A stretch of 64,000 nucleotides of DNA. It comes from Spiribacter halobius (GTDB taxonomy: Bacteria > Pseudomonadota > Gammaproteobacteria > Nitrococcales > Nitrococcaceae). The position numbers and the translations under genes are program-made. Position 1 is the stretch's first letter. Each line of letters starts with the position of its first letter. The notes below the pieces were generated by a model. That model saw nothing but the letters and a program-made list of their open reading frames with translations, ran no database searches and was not told the origin of the DNA. Where the stretch lies: the NCBI RefSeq assembly GCF_020883455.1, contig NZ_CP086615.1:806001-870000 (forward strand), in the 5' to 3' direction. Below are positions 1-8,344 of the stretch, in pieces.

Positions 1-1
1 T

Positions 2-61
2 CTCAAGATGTTCGACAGGCCGATTCCACCGGTACGGGCGAGGGAGGAGCCGAAGAAATGA
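2..61 (+). CDS. 3' end of an unidentified upstream gene (partial)
   Basis: The second forward frame is open from the window edge and ends at TGA 59-61, giving a 19-residue proline- and arginine-rich tail that ends in EEPKK. The stop overlaps the ATG of the next gene (ATGA), the usual sign of translational coupling. The product cannot be identified from 19 residues. If the following genes are the X and Z members of a gamma-mobile-trio module, this position would be taken by the recombinase member, but that is inference from order only. Confidence 0.5.
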   Translation, partial: LKMFDRPIPPVRAREEPKK

Positions 62-528
62 AAAGCACGCGGAAGCGGGACATCTATGCGGATGCGCTTG
101 AGCGTTACCGCGAGGAGGTGCCAATGGAGAGATGGCCGGTGTATGCGGGCGCGATAAGCAGGTCTGGTTTAGCGCGAGAGATACAGGCGCGCGGCTTTCC
201 AAGCTTTGAGCGCAAGCGGCTTCAAAGTGCGAAATGCAAGCCACTGGTCGAAGCTATGGATGCAGCGGTTAAGGACGCGACGGCAGCCGCGACGACAGTA
301 GCTGCTGCGGGTGTACGCGCAACGTCAGGCGCTAGCGATAATGCTGAGATCCGCCGGCTCACTCGTAAGGTCGAGCGACTGGAAACGGATCTCAAAAATG
401 CTGAGCGTCGGGCAGCGCGATATCGGGATCGGTGTGCGGTGTTGGAGTCTGAAAAAGAGGAAATGAGACGACAGCGCGATGTGTTTGAGGAGCATTGCCA
501 GAGCAGTCTGAGAACGCTACATGTCTGA
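58..528 (+). CDS. Small coiled-coil protein, possible GmtX-like mobility protein
   Basis: This 156-residue protein follows a good ribosome binding site (GGAGGAG, about 8 bases before ATG 58). The N-terminal half (residues 5-70) is helical and basic, with tryptophan and arginine positions suggestive of DNA binding. An alanine-rich linker follows (70-95), then a long charged coiled coil (95-150, heptad-like LTRKVERLETDLKNAE). Its start overlaps the preceding stop and its end overlaps the helicase gene by 8 bases, so the three genes form one operon. No enzyme motif is visible. Size, coiled coil and a RecD-like partner fit the middle gene of a gamma-mobile-trio module as I recall it. That identification is inference and needs a profile search. 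Confidence 0.6.
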   Translation: MKSTRKRDIYADALERYREEVPMERWPVYAGAISRSGLAREIQARGFPSFERKRLQSAKCKPLVEAMDAAVKDATAAATTVAAAGVRATSGASDNAEIRRLTRKVERLETDLKNAERRAARYRDRCAVLESEKEEMRRQRDVFEEHCQSSLRTLHV

Positions 529-2407
529 GAACGGGAACTTGGCGCGACTGCTTTCCGGCAATGCCTTCCCGGGTGTTGGGAGGGCAACGGTAAGTCGCCT
601 TATTGATACGCATGGAGACGAGTTATACGAGATTCTGGAGCGACAAGACGTCGGCGCCCTTCTGCGCACCGTGGGTGCGCGCAAGGCGGATGTCATTGTC
701 CAGGGTTGGTCCATCGTCCGGGCTCGGAGGGAGGTTGCACGGTGGCTGGATAAGCAGGGGATTGATCCCGGCCTAGGAGGAAGCGTCTATAAAGCTTGGC
801 CAACGGAGACAATCGAGAGGCTCGAGGAGAATCCGTATCGACTGTTGGCGCTGATGGGATGGAAAGCGGTCGACAGGCTCGCCAAGGGTTTGGGCATCGC
901 TTGGGATCACCCTGTGAGGCTTGTGGGCGCCGCGGAAGCGGCGTGTTACGCCTGGATCGACGACAGGGGGTCTACATGGGTGCCGCGCATTGCTCTGGAG
1001 CAGGACGCCGCGGCACTGCTTAGCGGAGCGCGTGATGCGCGTGCGGGATCGCAGACGCTTGCTCGTCAGGCGATTGAGTATGCCGTTGAAACGCGCGCGC
1101 TTATCTCTGTGCGCGATGGCTACCAGGTGCCGGGGGCGTATTTCGCAGAGCGCCTAGTCGAGAGGTGGCTGCGTGAGAGGGTCGATAATGCACCGAGCAA
1201 TGATGCGCTCAGAGAGGCTCTCAGGGCGGCAGAGAGGCGAAAAGAGGTCGAGCTGACCCCCGAGCAAAAGGAGGCCGCCATGAACGCTCTCAGGAGTCGC
1301 GTCAGCGTGTTTTACGGCGGGGCAGGGGTCGGCAAGACCACGGTTGTGAGCAGTATTTGTGAAATGGCTGAAGCGCGCGGCAAGTTGCCTGTCCTCCTGG
1401 CGCTCGCCGCAAAGGCCGTACGAAAGCTGGCACTGAGTACTGGGCGTGAGTCGATGACACTTGCGCGTGCGCTCTACCAAAGAAGCTCAGAAGACTTCAG
1501 AAACACCGTTGTAGTGATCGACGAGTTCTCCATGGTCGACCTGCTCGGGTTTCGTCAATTGATCAAAAAACTGCCGGAAGATGCACACCTGGTGCTTTGC
1601 GGCGACGCGGCGCAATTGCCAAGCATCGGCCCGGGCAGGCTTCTCTACAGCTTCATTCATGCCGGGAGCCTGCCGACGCAGGAACTCACCGTCACGCACC
1701 GCCAGGCTGCCGAGACCGGGATTCCGGAGAAGCTTCAATCTATCCGCGACGGCGTGTGGCCGAATGTCCCCGCATTCGATTGGGGTGCGCCCGAGGCGGA
1801 TGGCGTATATATGCTTCATTGTGAGAGGAAGGACGATCGTACGATCAGATCTATCATTGCGAGGCTGCTTGACGTCTACGAGGGCGAGGCACAGGTGATC
1901 TCGCCGTTAGCCCGTTACGCGCTTGGCGCCAAGGCACTCAACGCGCACATCCATCATCATCTCACCGGGGGCTCTGAATATACCCGAGGGGCGCCCGTGG
2001 TTTTTACGGCGAACCAGACGCTTGACTCCGGCCAGGAGGTGGTAAATGGTTTGCAGGGCACGATCCGCCGCATGCTTGTAGCGGAGCCTCGCTTAGGAAG
2101 TACACCCTATCTCGAAGTCGCAACCGATGAGGACGTACTCACTGTCTCCCTCGCCGAAGCCGAAACTTGTTTGGAATTGGCCTACGCCTTAACTGTCCAC
2201 CGTGCCCAAGGCAGTGACTGGGAAACGGTTATTGCTGTGCTACCGCCTTCAAGATTACTCGAACGAGCGATGGTGTACACGGCCTTAAGTCGGTGCAAAA
2301 GGCGGTGTGTGGTCGTGGTGCCGAAAGCAGGTGCGTTGCGAGACGCAGTCGCTCGCGAGCCAAGTTACGAACAACGGACTGATGGGCTTTTCACGGCTGA
2401 CACGTAG
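521..2407 (+). CDS. RecD-like superfamily 1 helicase, possible GmtZ-like mobility protein
   Basis: This 628-residue protein is laid out like RecD2 helicases. The N-terminus has helix-hairpin-helix-like segments (residues 15-40, FPGVGRATVSRL). The Walker A motif GGAGVGKT is at 266-273, Walker B VVVIDEFSMVD at 330-340, and the sensor CGDAAQLPSIGPG at 360-372. The C-terminal UvrD_C_2-type motifs ALTVHRAQGSDW (556-567) and YTALSRCKR (586-594) are present. All helicase motifs look intact, so an active 5'-3' DNA helicase or translocase is likely. It overlaps the coiled-coil gene in the same operon, and its composition is lower in G+C than the chromosome downstream. Such a helicase next to a small coiled-coil gene suggests a role in mobilising the island; a stand-alone RecD2 or conjugative helicase is the alternative. 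Confidence 0.75.
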   Translation: MSENGNLARLLSGNAFPGVGRATVSRLIDTHGDELYEILERQDVGALLRTVGARKADVIVQGWSIVRARREVARWLDKQGIDPGLGGSVYKAWPTETIERLEENPYRLLALMGWKAVDRLAKGLGIAWDHPVRLVGAAEAACYAWIDDRGSTWVPRIALEQDAAALLSGARDARAGSQTLARQAIEYAVETRALISVRDGYQVPGAYFAERLVERWLRERVDNAPSNDALREALRAAERRKEVELTPEQKEAAMNALRSRVSVFYGGAGVGKTTVVSSICEMAEARGKLPVLLALAAKAVRKLALSTGRESMTLARALYQRSSEDFRNTVVVIDEFSMVDLLGFRQLIKKLPEDAHLVLCGDAAQLPSIGPGRLLYSFIHAGSLPTQELTVTHRQAAETGIPEKLQSIRDGVWPNVPAFDWGAPEADGVYMLHCERKDDRTIRSIIARLLDVYEGEAQVISPLARYALGAKALNAHIHHHLTGGSEYTRGAPVVFTANQTLDSGQEVVNGLQGTIRRMLVAEPRLGSTPYLEVATDEDVLTVSLAEAETCLELAYALTVHRAQGSDWETVIAVLPPSRLLERAMVYTALSRCKRRCVVVVPKAGALRDAVAREPSYEQRTDGLFTADT

Positions 2408-2735
2408 GCAGATCGAATACAGTAGAAACAAAAGCGAAGGGACTGACGCAGTTCTTGGATTTGTACCCCATACATGGCTCAGATCTGATTAGAAGTTGAT
2501 GCGCATGAAAAAGACATTGATGGCGGGAGATACTCCGTCCGCACCACTCCCCATCCGAAGCCCGACACATTGAAGCTCTGGGTGCAATCGTGGCGCGCAG
2601 TCAACCCGCAATCAGAACCGAGCCCAATATTTCAATGCAAAGCTGGCCTCTCCCTAATTACTTTTGGTTCAGGAACAATTTGCTGGGCTACCGCATACAG
2701 TCAAAGTGAATGAAGTACCCACACAAACCGGCCGT
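2408..2735 (+). other. Non-coding stretch after the helicase gene
   Basis: About 330 bases of comparatively AT-rich sequence separate the helicase stop from the end of the broken lipoprotein gene on the other strand. I see no reading frame with a plausible start and family resemblance, no RNA gene and no clear terminator. Confidence 0.4.
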
Positions 2736-3544
2736 TCAACGGAATATGTACGCGTTTTCGAAGACTGGCACGATCTCTATGCGCCCGTCTGTCAATGTAA
2801 GCGGGGCATTCCGGGTGTATCGGCCGATGACCAAGACGCCGGTATTCAGGCGCACGTCGTCTTCCACGTAAACAGGGTTGAGTACTATAGCGCCCGCGTC
2901 CGGCATGGTTGGATCCAGGTCAGGCCACCACGACACATATCTGGTGCCGCGATTGTACGTGATGTAGGTGCGAATTTCGTAATATTTGCCATCGCCGCCA
3001 TTGACGCGGGGTGCAAATAGGAGTTGCGGATCCTTCGCGGGGGAGTATCGGATCCTTGCCTCCCCACTGTAGTGATTTCGCGCTGGCCTAACTCGATTTC
3101 GCGACGTACGGCGCTCTCGTTTTGTCCGTGCGCTTCCGCCTTGGCTTGGTTTGCACGCATCTCAGCGACCTCGTTCGCCACCACGCGCCTAGTGGCATCA
3201 GTGCATCGGCGGCCGCCAGCCGCAGTACTTCTGGGGAAGTCTGGCATCCGGTCCTGGCAGTACCGATCGAACGCGCGAAGGCTGACTGTTCTCCCCCGCT
3301 CGTCGAGATAGTCTTACAGGTAACGTTCGGAGAGTATCGTTGCCGCGGCCTCTAAAGCGTCACGGAGCTCGTCGGCGTCCCGAGCATCGGTGCTGACCCC
3401 TTCGTTAATAATTGCCTGCACCCTGCTGGCATCGCCATCTTCGACCGCAGCATGGAGTTTGTCTGCGTCAGACCGGAAGTCACCCATGACACACCCAATA
3501 AGCGTGGCACTAAAAGCAAGAAGGTACGAGAAACGATAATTCAT
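2736..3544 (-). pseudogene. Broken lipoprotein gene with ankyrin-like segment
   Basis: Reading the minus strand from ATG 3544 gives a lipoprotein signal peptide (MNYRFSYLLAFSATLIGC, lipobox LIGC). An ankyrin-like stretch LHAAVEDGDASRVQAIINEG follows, then TAA at 3314-3316. The same frame continues without interruption after this stop (DYLDERGRTVSLRAFDRYCQ, then a charged helical region AEMRANQAKAEAHGQNESAV). Around 3050-3070 the coherent protein sequence moves to another frame (KYYEIRTYITYNRGTRYV, then VLVIGRYTRN) and ends at TGA 2736-2738. Joined, this makes an exported protein of roughly 265 residues. One stop and one frameshift mean it is probably a decayed gene; alternatively the first 76 codons are still expressed as a short lipoprotein. 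The function is unknown. Confidence 0.55.
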
Positions 3545-3654
3545 GGGCGAGCTGTCCCGGCTAAAGTGGCAGCGGTGCTGAGAACAGATGATACATGCGT
3601 GCACAAAAAGGCAGCATGGAACGTGATTGGCTCGCGTAGGCTATCGCCCTGTGC

Positions 3655-6600
3655 TCATAGCAGCTCTATGTTCAAACAAACGAGCCCGGTGTAGCGAAAA
3701 CCGATGTGACAGGTGAACTCGTCACCTGGATCCAGTAGCGCCCACGTCTCGGAAGATAAGTCATTCTCATGAATAAATGCCGAGATGGGAAATTCCGCGA
3801 CTTCGGCAAATCCGAAGAATGGTCCGCGGCGCTGGAGGCGGGCGCGGACTCGCTTCGGCGCGACAGACCCTCCGTAGTAATCCCGGACCGCTATGCGGGT
3901 GTCAAACGGGATTGGAACGTCTCTAAGACGGTTAAAGATATCTCTAGCTTTGTCGACCCCTTGATCATCACCCGCCTCTATTGAATAACGCGCGAACCAG
4001 AACTGGGCTTGAAAATTGTCGTCGCCAGGAGTGAAAGCCCTTCGGTAGAAGTACATTAGCTCTTGAGACGTGGATGTTCCAGTCTGACGGAGCAGTTCGG
4101 CATATGCGAAGTTCAGTTTATGGTCTGCGCGCCTTGCATCCAGCGCCTTCTTCAATGTTGCCCTGGCAAGCTCGGTGTCCCCACGATTCCAATAGATGTT
4201 AGAGAGGCGCGAGGCGATGAAGGAGTCATGACTATCTTGGCTAAACGCCTGTTCAAGGGCCCTTATAGCCCTCTCTGTGTCGGAGATAAGACTTGCCAGC
4301 GACGATTCCAGCCTGAGCAGAGAGTCTTCAGTCGGGAAACGTTTCTTGCTCTCACCCAATATCTTCTCCGTCTCCCTGATGGCGTCGTCAATTACCCGGT
4401 CAGGGCTATCTTCGTCATTTAGAACATCCTTTAGGTGCGCGAGCGCGAGTTCGCCTAACACCGTGTCGATGTATGGCGTGTGGCCTTCGGTTAATATCAG
4501 CTCTTGCAAGAGCGCACGAGCCTCGCGGCGGAACTGTTGTCTTTTCTCTTCGGTTTCTTCGCGATTGGCTCGGTCGCGCCAGACGACGGCTAAACTGTGG
4601 AGGATAGATGTGTCTTGGGGGGCTCCTTCTCGTGCCTCTTCAAGTAATATCAATGCCGTCTGGAGACTGCCATTAGATCTCAGGCGCTCAAAGTTGGCGA
4701 TTTGCTGAAGGAGGTAGGGCTCTCGGCCAATAGATGTTAGTGCGATGTCGTAGATGCTTCGGACGTTTTGGTAATCCTTGAATATTTCCATTAGGTTCTT
4801 TGCGCGCACCATGCCTCGAAACGATTGGCGGTCAGACGCAAAAGAGATATTTAAGGCCTGTAAGATGCGGACATACTCGTGATAGCGGTCCTCTTCTGTC
4901 TGGAACGCTCGCTGGAAGACGATCTCCGCAATCTCGGGATGACGGGAAACGTACTGGGCATCGCGGCCTTCTCGTTGGGATGTGAGGACGACTTTCTGTA
5001 GCGGTCTGAAAAAGCGCTCGGCAAAGTCGGTGAACGTGATGCCGAATACGCGGGCAATCAAGCCGGCGCGCACGGGCACGCGGAGCCGATTCAGGCAGCA
5101 GATCGTTCTGTAGAGTTGTTTGGCTAAGTCCGGCGTCAGTGAAGAGTACTCATCTTCGATAATGTCTTCGAACGACTCGCCCATGGTTACCTCGTGCAGA
5201 GCCACCAATATCTGGCGGTCAAACGCGTTGTGAAAGCGATCGACTATCTCTCCATGCGGCAGGCCTTGTAAGGCGGGGCCCAGGCAATCATAAGTCTCGA
5301 GTAGCGTTACCAGTGCCTCTATCTCGTGTGGACCGAGGTAGGCAAGGTTATGCTTGGCGGATACTACAGATTCTAAGTCTTGGCACCGCGTATTCCATTC
5401 AGAATATCGCTCACAGGTTATTATGGTTATCGGTAGCCGTTTTTTCTTCGCTTGGCGAATGGTTTTAAGAAGTGGCGCGATGTTGTCGGATGCGTTGTCC
5501 CAGAAGAGAAAAATGCGTTCTCGGGTTAAAGTGTGCAACTCGAGCAGATGATCGAACGCTGGGGTTGCGGGGTCGTTAACGAACAGTGCTAAGCGGTCAT
5601 ATGTCGTGCCGGTCTCCCATGCCAGCCGGCGAAGTAGAACTGTTTTTCCCGAGCCGGCTTCACCACGGATTACGTGGAGTTCAACCGGGTTAGAGCGTTC
5701 CGCATCCGCAATGGTAATAACGCCCGACAGTAATTTCCGGGTGAGCGTCCGGTTGGCGTCTAGGCCTTGGGAAACAGGATACCAACCCTGATTTGCACCG
5801 CTGTAGAAAGAACGGGGCGATCCATCGGTGGTGGCGAGTGAGGTGCAAATGTGATCAACGTCGCTCGTGAGGAACGACATCATGTCGCCGCGTACGGGGA
5901 CCGCTGTGACGAAGCGTCGTTGAATTGGGTGCGATGTTGCGGGACGTGCGAGAGTAAGTGTCCGTTCACTGCCGGTGATACTCTGGTCGAGACAAGTGAG
6001 GAAATCTTCAAAAGTGAGGTCGAGTGCGGTAATTCGTTTGGTGGCCCAGAAATCACGCTCAGTCGGCGTAACTCTGGGCTTTAAAAGATAATAGCGAGGC
6101 CGCCCCTCTGGAATATTTTTGTCGATTCTTTGAATGATATGTCGGATGTCCGGATCTTGGAGGCTGTGACCGACAAAGACGAAAGTATTTTCGAAGCCGA
6201 TTTCGTATAGAAATTTGAATAAACGGTCACGGTTTGTGTCGTAGTCGTTGTACTGGTCAACACTTAAGATGAAGGGTAGGTTTTTGTCGCGCTTGCGAGA
6301 TATGCATCCGTGCAGCTTGACGAGCGGCACCTGGTGATTGTCACGGTTAACCTTATCGAGGGGATCGTCATTAGAGATTATTGGATGGCACTGCTGAAGC
6401 GCATGGGATGCCGAACGATAAGTGTCCTCTATCAGTTGATCATAGTTTGTTGTAAATAGAGCTCGCCAAGGGAATTGGGGTAAAAGGTGATGAAACGTGG
6501 CGGGTTGGATTCCGGCGAGGCGATCCGCGATGAAGTCTTGGACTTCGTATAGGCCGGCCGTACTTGTGGCTAGATCGGCGATGTAAGGCAGCGGTTCTTC

Positions 6601-6768
6601 GTAGTATTCTGGGCTCAAAAATTGGTCGCACAGAGCGCGTTTTAGTTCATTCCCGGACGAAAAATGAGTGCTAGAGGGAGAGGATGCCCCGTGAAGAGCG
6701 CCGGCGCCTAAAAAAAGGGCGACGGTCCCGCGCTTAAGTTCCGCTAGAAGGTGGGGCTCGAGAGTCAC
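3655..6768 (-). CDS. SIR2-STAND-TPR protein with C-terminal cold-shock-like domain, candidate anti-phage defence
   Basis: This protein has 1037 residues and a GTG start. Residues 1-260 are a SIR2-like NAD-binding domain with FLGAGA (19-24), TTNYDQLIED (106-115), KLHG with the candidate catalytic His153, and FVGHSLQDPDI (198-208). Asn108 and His153 are the residues needed for NADase activity in ThsA and related effectors. A STAND-type NTPase follows, with Walker A GEAGSGKT at 369-376 and Walker B IFLFWDNAS at 419-427. Helical repeats of TPR type span about 680-960. The last 55 residues (980-1037: GPFFGFAEV, then SAFIHENDL, then GDEFTCHIGF) resemble a cold-shock/OB fold. The known family logic is that the TPR sensor binds a phage protein, STAND oligomerises and SIR2 depletes NAD. 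The gene stands alone in a low-GC island. The phage trigger and the role of the OB-like end are unknown. Confidence 0.85.
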   Translation of the reverse strand: MTLEPHLLAELKRGTVALFLGAGALHGASSPSSTHFSSGNELKRALCDQFLSPEYYEEPLPYIADLATSTAGLYEVQDFIADRLAGIQPATFHHLLPQFPWRALFTTNYDQLIEDTYRSASHALQQCHPIISNDDPLDKVNRDNHQVPLVKLHGCISRKRDKNLPFILSVDQYNDYDTNRDRLFKFLYEIGFENTFVFVGHSLQDPDIRHIIQRIDKNIPEGRPRYYLLKPRVTPTERDFWATKRITALDLTFEDFLTCLDQSITGSERTLTLARPATSHPIQRRFVTAVPVRGDMMSFLTSDVDHICTSLATTDGSPRSFYSGANQGWYPVSQGLDANRTLTRKLLSGVITIADAERSNPVELHVIRGEAGSGKTVLLRRLAWETGTTYDRLALFVNDPATPAFDHLLELHTLTRERIFLFWDNASDNIAPLLKTIRQAKKKRLPITIITCERYSEWNTRCQDLESVVSAKHNLAYLGPHEIEALVTLLETYDCLGPALQGLPHGEIVDRFHNAFDRQILVALHEVTMGESFEDIIEDEYSSLTPDLAKQLYRTICCLNRLRVPVRAGLIARVFGITFTDFAERFFRPLQKVVLTSQREGRDAQYVSRHPEIAEIVFQRAFQTEEDRYHEYVRILQALNISFASDRQSFRGMVRAKNLMEIFKDYQNVRSIYDIALTSIGREPYLLQQIANFERLRSNGSLQTALILLEEAREGAPQDTSILHSLAVVWRDRANREETEEKRQQFRREARALLQELILTEGHTPYIDTVLGELALAHLKDVLNDEDSPDRVIDDAIRETEKILGESKKRFPTEDSLLRLESSLASLISDTERAIRALEQAFSQDSHDSFIASRLSNIYWNRGDTELARATLKKALDARRADHKLNFAYAELLRQTGTSTSQELMYFYRRAFTPGDDNFQAQFWFARYSIEAGDDQGVDKARDIFNRLRDVPIPFDTRIAVRDYYGGSVAPKRVRARLQRRGPFFGFAEVAEFPISAFIHENDLSSETWALLDPGDEFTCHIGFRYTGLVCLNIELL

Positions 6769-7161
6769 TGCATCACCATAGAGTCGAGGGGAGATCGGGC
6801 CGCACGCAGGCGACCTGTATAAATCTATCGATGTAGTTGGTTCCCGTAGCGTTAGGATGCATCCTTAGGTAGCTTGAGGGAAGCGTGGTGACGGTGGCTA
6901 CCAAGATGATGTGCAGCAAAGAAGGGTTAGCGGAACGGTGGGGTAGTGGTGACTCCAGGGGAACTACTCGTGGACATGCGTAGTACGCGGAATGGTGACT
7001 AGCGCGGCCGGATAGAGAGTGAGTATGTGGTGTCACGGTGGCTCGCTAACCTGTCAAACGGCATGTTGGCGGCTTCGGAGGATGGGTGAAATGTTCGGGA
7101 AAACGGGAAGATGCACTAACCCACCCAGGTGGACGTGGGGGGTTTGGTCCCCACTCCCGTT
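6769..7161 (+). other. Non-coding stretch between the SIR2-STAND gene and the palindrome
   Basis: Nearly 400 bases with no convincing gene. Short open frames on the minus strand lack a ribosome binding site and family resemblance. The sequence probably holds the promoter of the minus-strand defence gene and the outer part of the island. I could not define the sites. Confidence 0.4.
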
Positions 7162-7203
7162 CTAGTGTCCTGTAACACAGGAACCTGTGTTACAGGACAC
7201 TAG
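7162..7203. repeat. 20-bp palindrome with CTAG at both ends
   Basis: Two 20-base arms (7162-7181 and 7184-7203) are perfect reverse complements separated by AA. Each outer end is CTAG. It lies where the low-GC island changes to high-GC chromosome and 14 bases before the first possible start of the nrtR gene. IS630-family elements insert at TA within CTAG, so this could be the scar or minimal remnant of such an insertion. An operator, a terminator or an island end are the alternatives. Confidence 0.75.
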
Positions 7204-7217
7204 GTAATATCTGCCTG

Positions 7218-8240
7218 GTGGGCCGCATGTGTGCCCCAGGCCATGAGCCTGACCTGCCGCCCGTACCCGCGGGGGAGAGTCCGGTCACCGTCGACCTCAC
7301 GGCGGTGGTCGTCACCGTGGATGCGGAGCACCCCAGCGTGCTGGTGCGCCGGCTCGCCGCGGTCGCCAGCGACTCCCTCCCGTGGGGGCCGCTGCGCCCC
7401 GAGCACCGGACCCTTCAGGCCGGTCTGCGGGCTTGGGTGGAGCAGCAGACGCGCCTCTCGCTCGGCTACATCGAGCAGCTCTATACCTTTGGCGACCGCA
7501 ATCGTGCCCAACTCACCAATGCCGAGGCCGATGCGGACCGCCGGGCGATCTCGGTGGCCTACCTGGCGCTGGTGCGGGCCTCGGAGTCGGAGCCCGTACC
7601 GGAGGCGACCTGGCAGCCCTGGTATGCCTATCTGCCTTGGGAGGACTGGCGCGCCGGTGTGCCCGAGGCCCGCGCGCAGCTGCTGGCCTCCCTCGAGCAG
7701 TGGCGGGACGCGGCGGATACGCCGAGAGAGCGGCGCCAGCGCGGCGAGCGACTGTCGCTGGCCTTCGGGGCTGACGGCATGGCCTGGGACGAGGAGCGGG
7801 CACTGGAGCGCTATGAGCTGCTGTACTCGGCGCGCCTGGTGCCGGAGGCCTGGTACGACGCCGGGCAGTCCCCGCCGGCCTGGCTTGGGGCGCTGCCCGG
7901 GCGGCCCATGGCCGCCGATCACCGACGCATCCTGGCTACGGCGATCGGTCGCCTGCGCGGCAAGATCAAGTACCGCCCGGTGCTCTTCGAGCTGCTGCCG
8001 CCAACGTTCACCCTGCTGCAGCTGCAGCGGACGGCCGAGGCCATTTCCGGCGCCCGCCTGCACAAGCAGAACTTCCGCCGCCGGGTGAGCCAGGAGCGCC
8101 TGGTGGAGGAGACCGGCGGCGTCGCCACGGACACCGGCGGCCGGCCGGCACGGCTGATGCGCTTCCGGCGCGAGGTCACCCTGGAGCGCCCGGCGCCGGG
8201 GGTACGCGTCACCGCGACGCGTCGCGCCAGCCGGGTGTGA
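7218..8240 (+). CDS. nrtR: NrtR-type Nudix-like transcriptional regulator of NAD synthesis
   Basis: The N-terminal half has the fold signature of the Nudix-related NrtR family (RLSLGYIEQLYTFGDRNR, then RRAISVAYLALVR). The catalytic Nudix box is degraded: around residues 55-78 most of the conserved glutamates are missing, so it should sense ADP-ribose or a related metabolite, not hydrolyse it. The C-terminus (about 245-320; KYRPVLFELLPPTFTLLQLQ, then FRRRVSQERLVEET) is the winged helix-turn-helix of the family. It sits directly upstream of nadA on the same strand, with two inverted repeats in between that fit operators. The first start is GTG 7218; ATG 7227 in the same frame is equally possible, and neither has a strong ribosome binding site. 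Confidence 0.85.
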   Translation: MGRMCAPGHEPDLPPVPAGESPVTVDLTAVVVTVDAEHPSVLVRRLAAVASDSLPWGPLRPEHRTLQAGLRAWVEQQTRLSLGYIEQLYTFGDRNRAQLTNAEADADRRAISVAYLALVRASESEPVPEATWQPWYAYLPWEDWRAGVPEARAQLLASLEQWRDAADTPRERRQRGERLSLAFGADGMAWDEERALERYELLYSARLVPEAWYDAGQSPPAWLGALPGRPMAADHRRILATAIGRLRGKIKYRPVLFELLPPTFTLLQLQRTAEAISGARLHKQNFRRRVSQERLVEETGGVATDTGGRPARLMRFRREVTLERPAPGVRVTATRRASRV

Positions 8241-8242
8241 TC

Positions 8243-8270
8243 TTGACTTCCTTATACTCAAAGCTAGCAT
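8243..8270 (+). promoter_or_regulatory. Predicted nadA promoter
   Basis: A sigma-70-like -35 box TTGACT (8243-8248) and a -10 box TAGCAT (8265-8270) are separated by 16 bases. They start three bases after the nrtR stop codon and about 75 bases before nadA. The promoter overlaps the first inverted repeat, so a repressor bound there would block RNA polymerase. Confidence 0.55.
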
Positions 8271-8273
8271 AAG
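8251..8273. promoter_or_regulatory. Putative NrtR operator 1
   Basis: Imperfect inverted repeat with half sites CTTATACTC (8251-8259) and TAGCATAAG (8265-8273), spaced by five bases. It lies between and over the -35 and -10 boxes of the predicted nadA promoter. The half site recurs in the second repeat downstream. Assignment to NrtR is inferred from gene adjacency. Confidence 0.5.
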
Positions 8274-8312
8274 AGCGGTCCGGCGTGCTCTGGGCACGTC
8301 ACGGCGACCGCA

Positions 8313-8337
8313 TTTAATGCTCGCTATGAGCATAAGG
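8313..8337. promoter_or_regulatory. Putative NrtR operator 2
   Basis: Inverted repeat with arms TTTAATGCTC (8313-8322) and GAGCATAAGG (8328-8337), spaced by five bases. The core ATGCTC/GAGCAT is perfect. The right arm runs into the AAGGAG ribosome binding site of nadA (8334-8339), so occupancy, or the matching RNA hairpin, could also affect translation. Confidence 0.5.
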
Positions 8338-8344
8338 AGACGCC

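Noticed and set aside
2664-3020. 118-codon plus-strand frame in the island
   Set aside because: It is antisense to the C-terminal part of the broken lipoprotein gene, whose translation looks far more like protein.
6773-7036. 87-codon minus-strand frame next to the SIR2-STAND gene
   Set aside because: It has no ribosome binding site and low-complexity composition, and I see no resemblance to a protein family.
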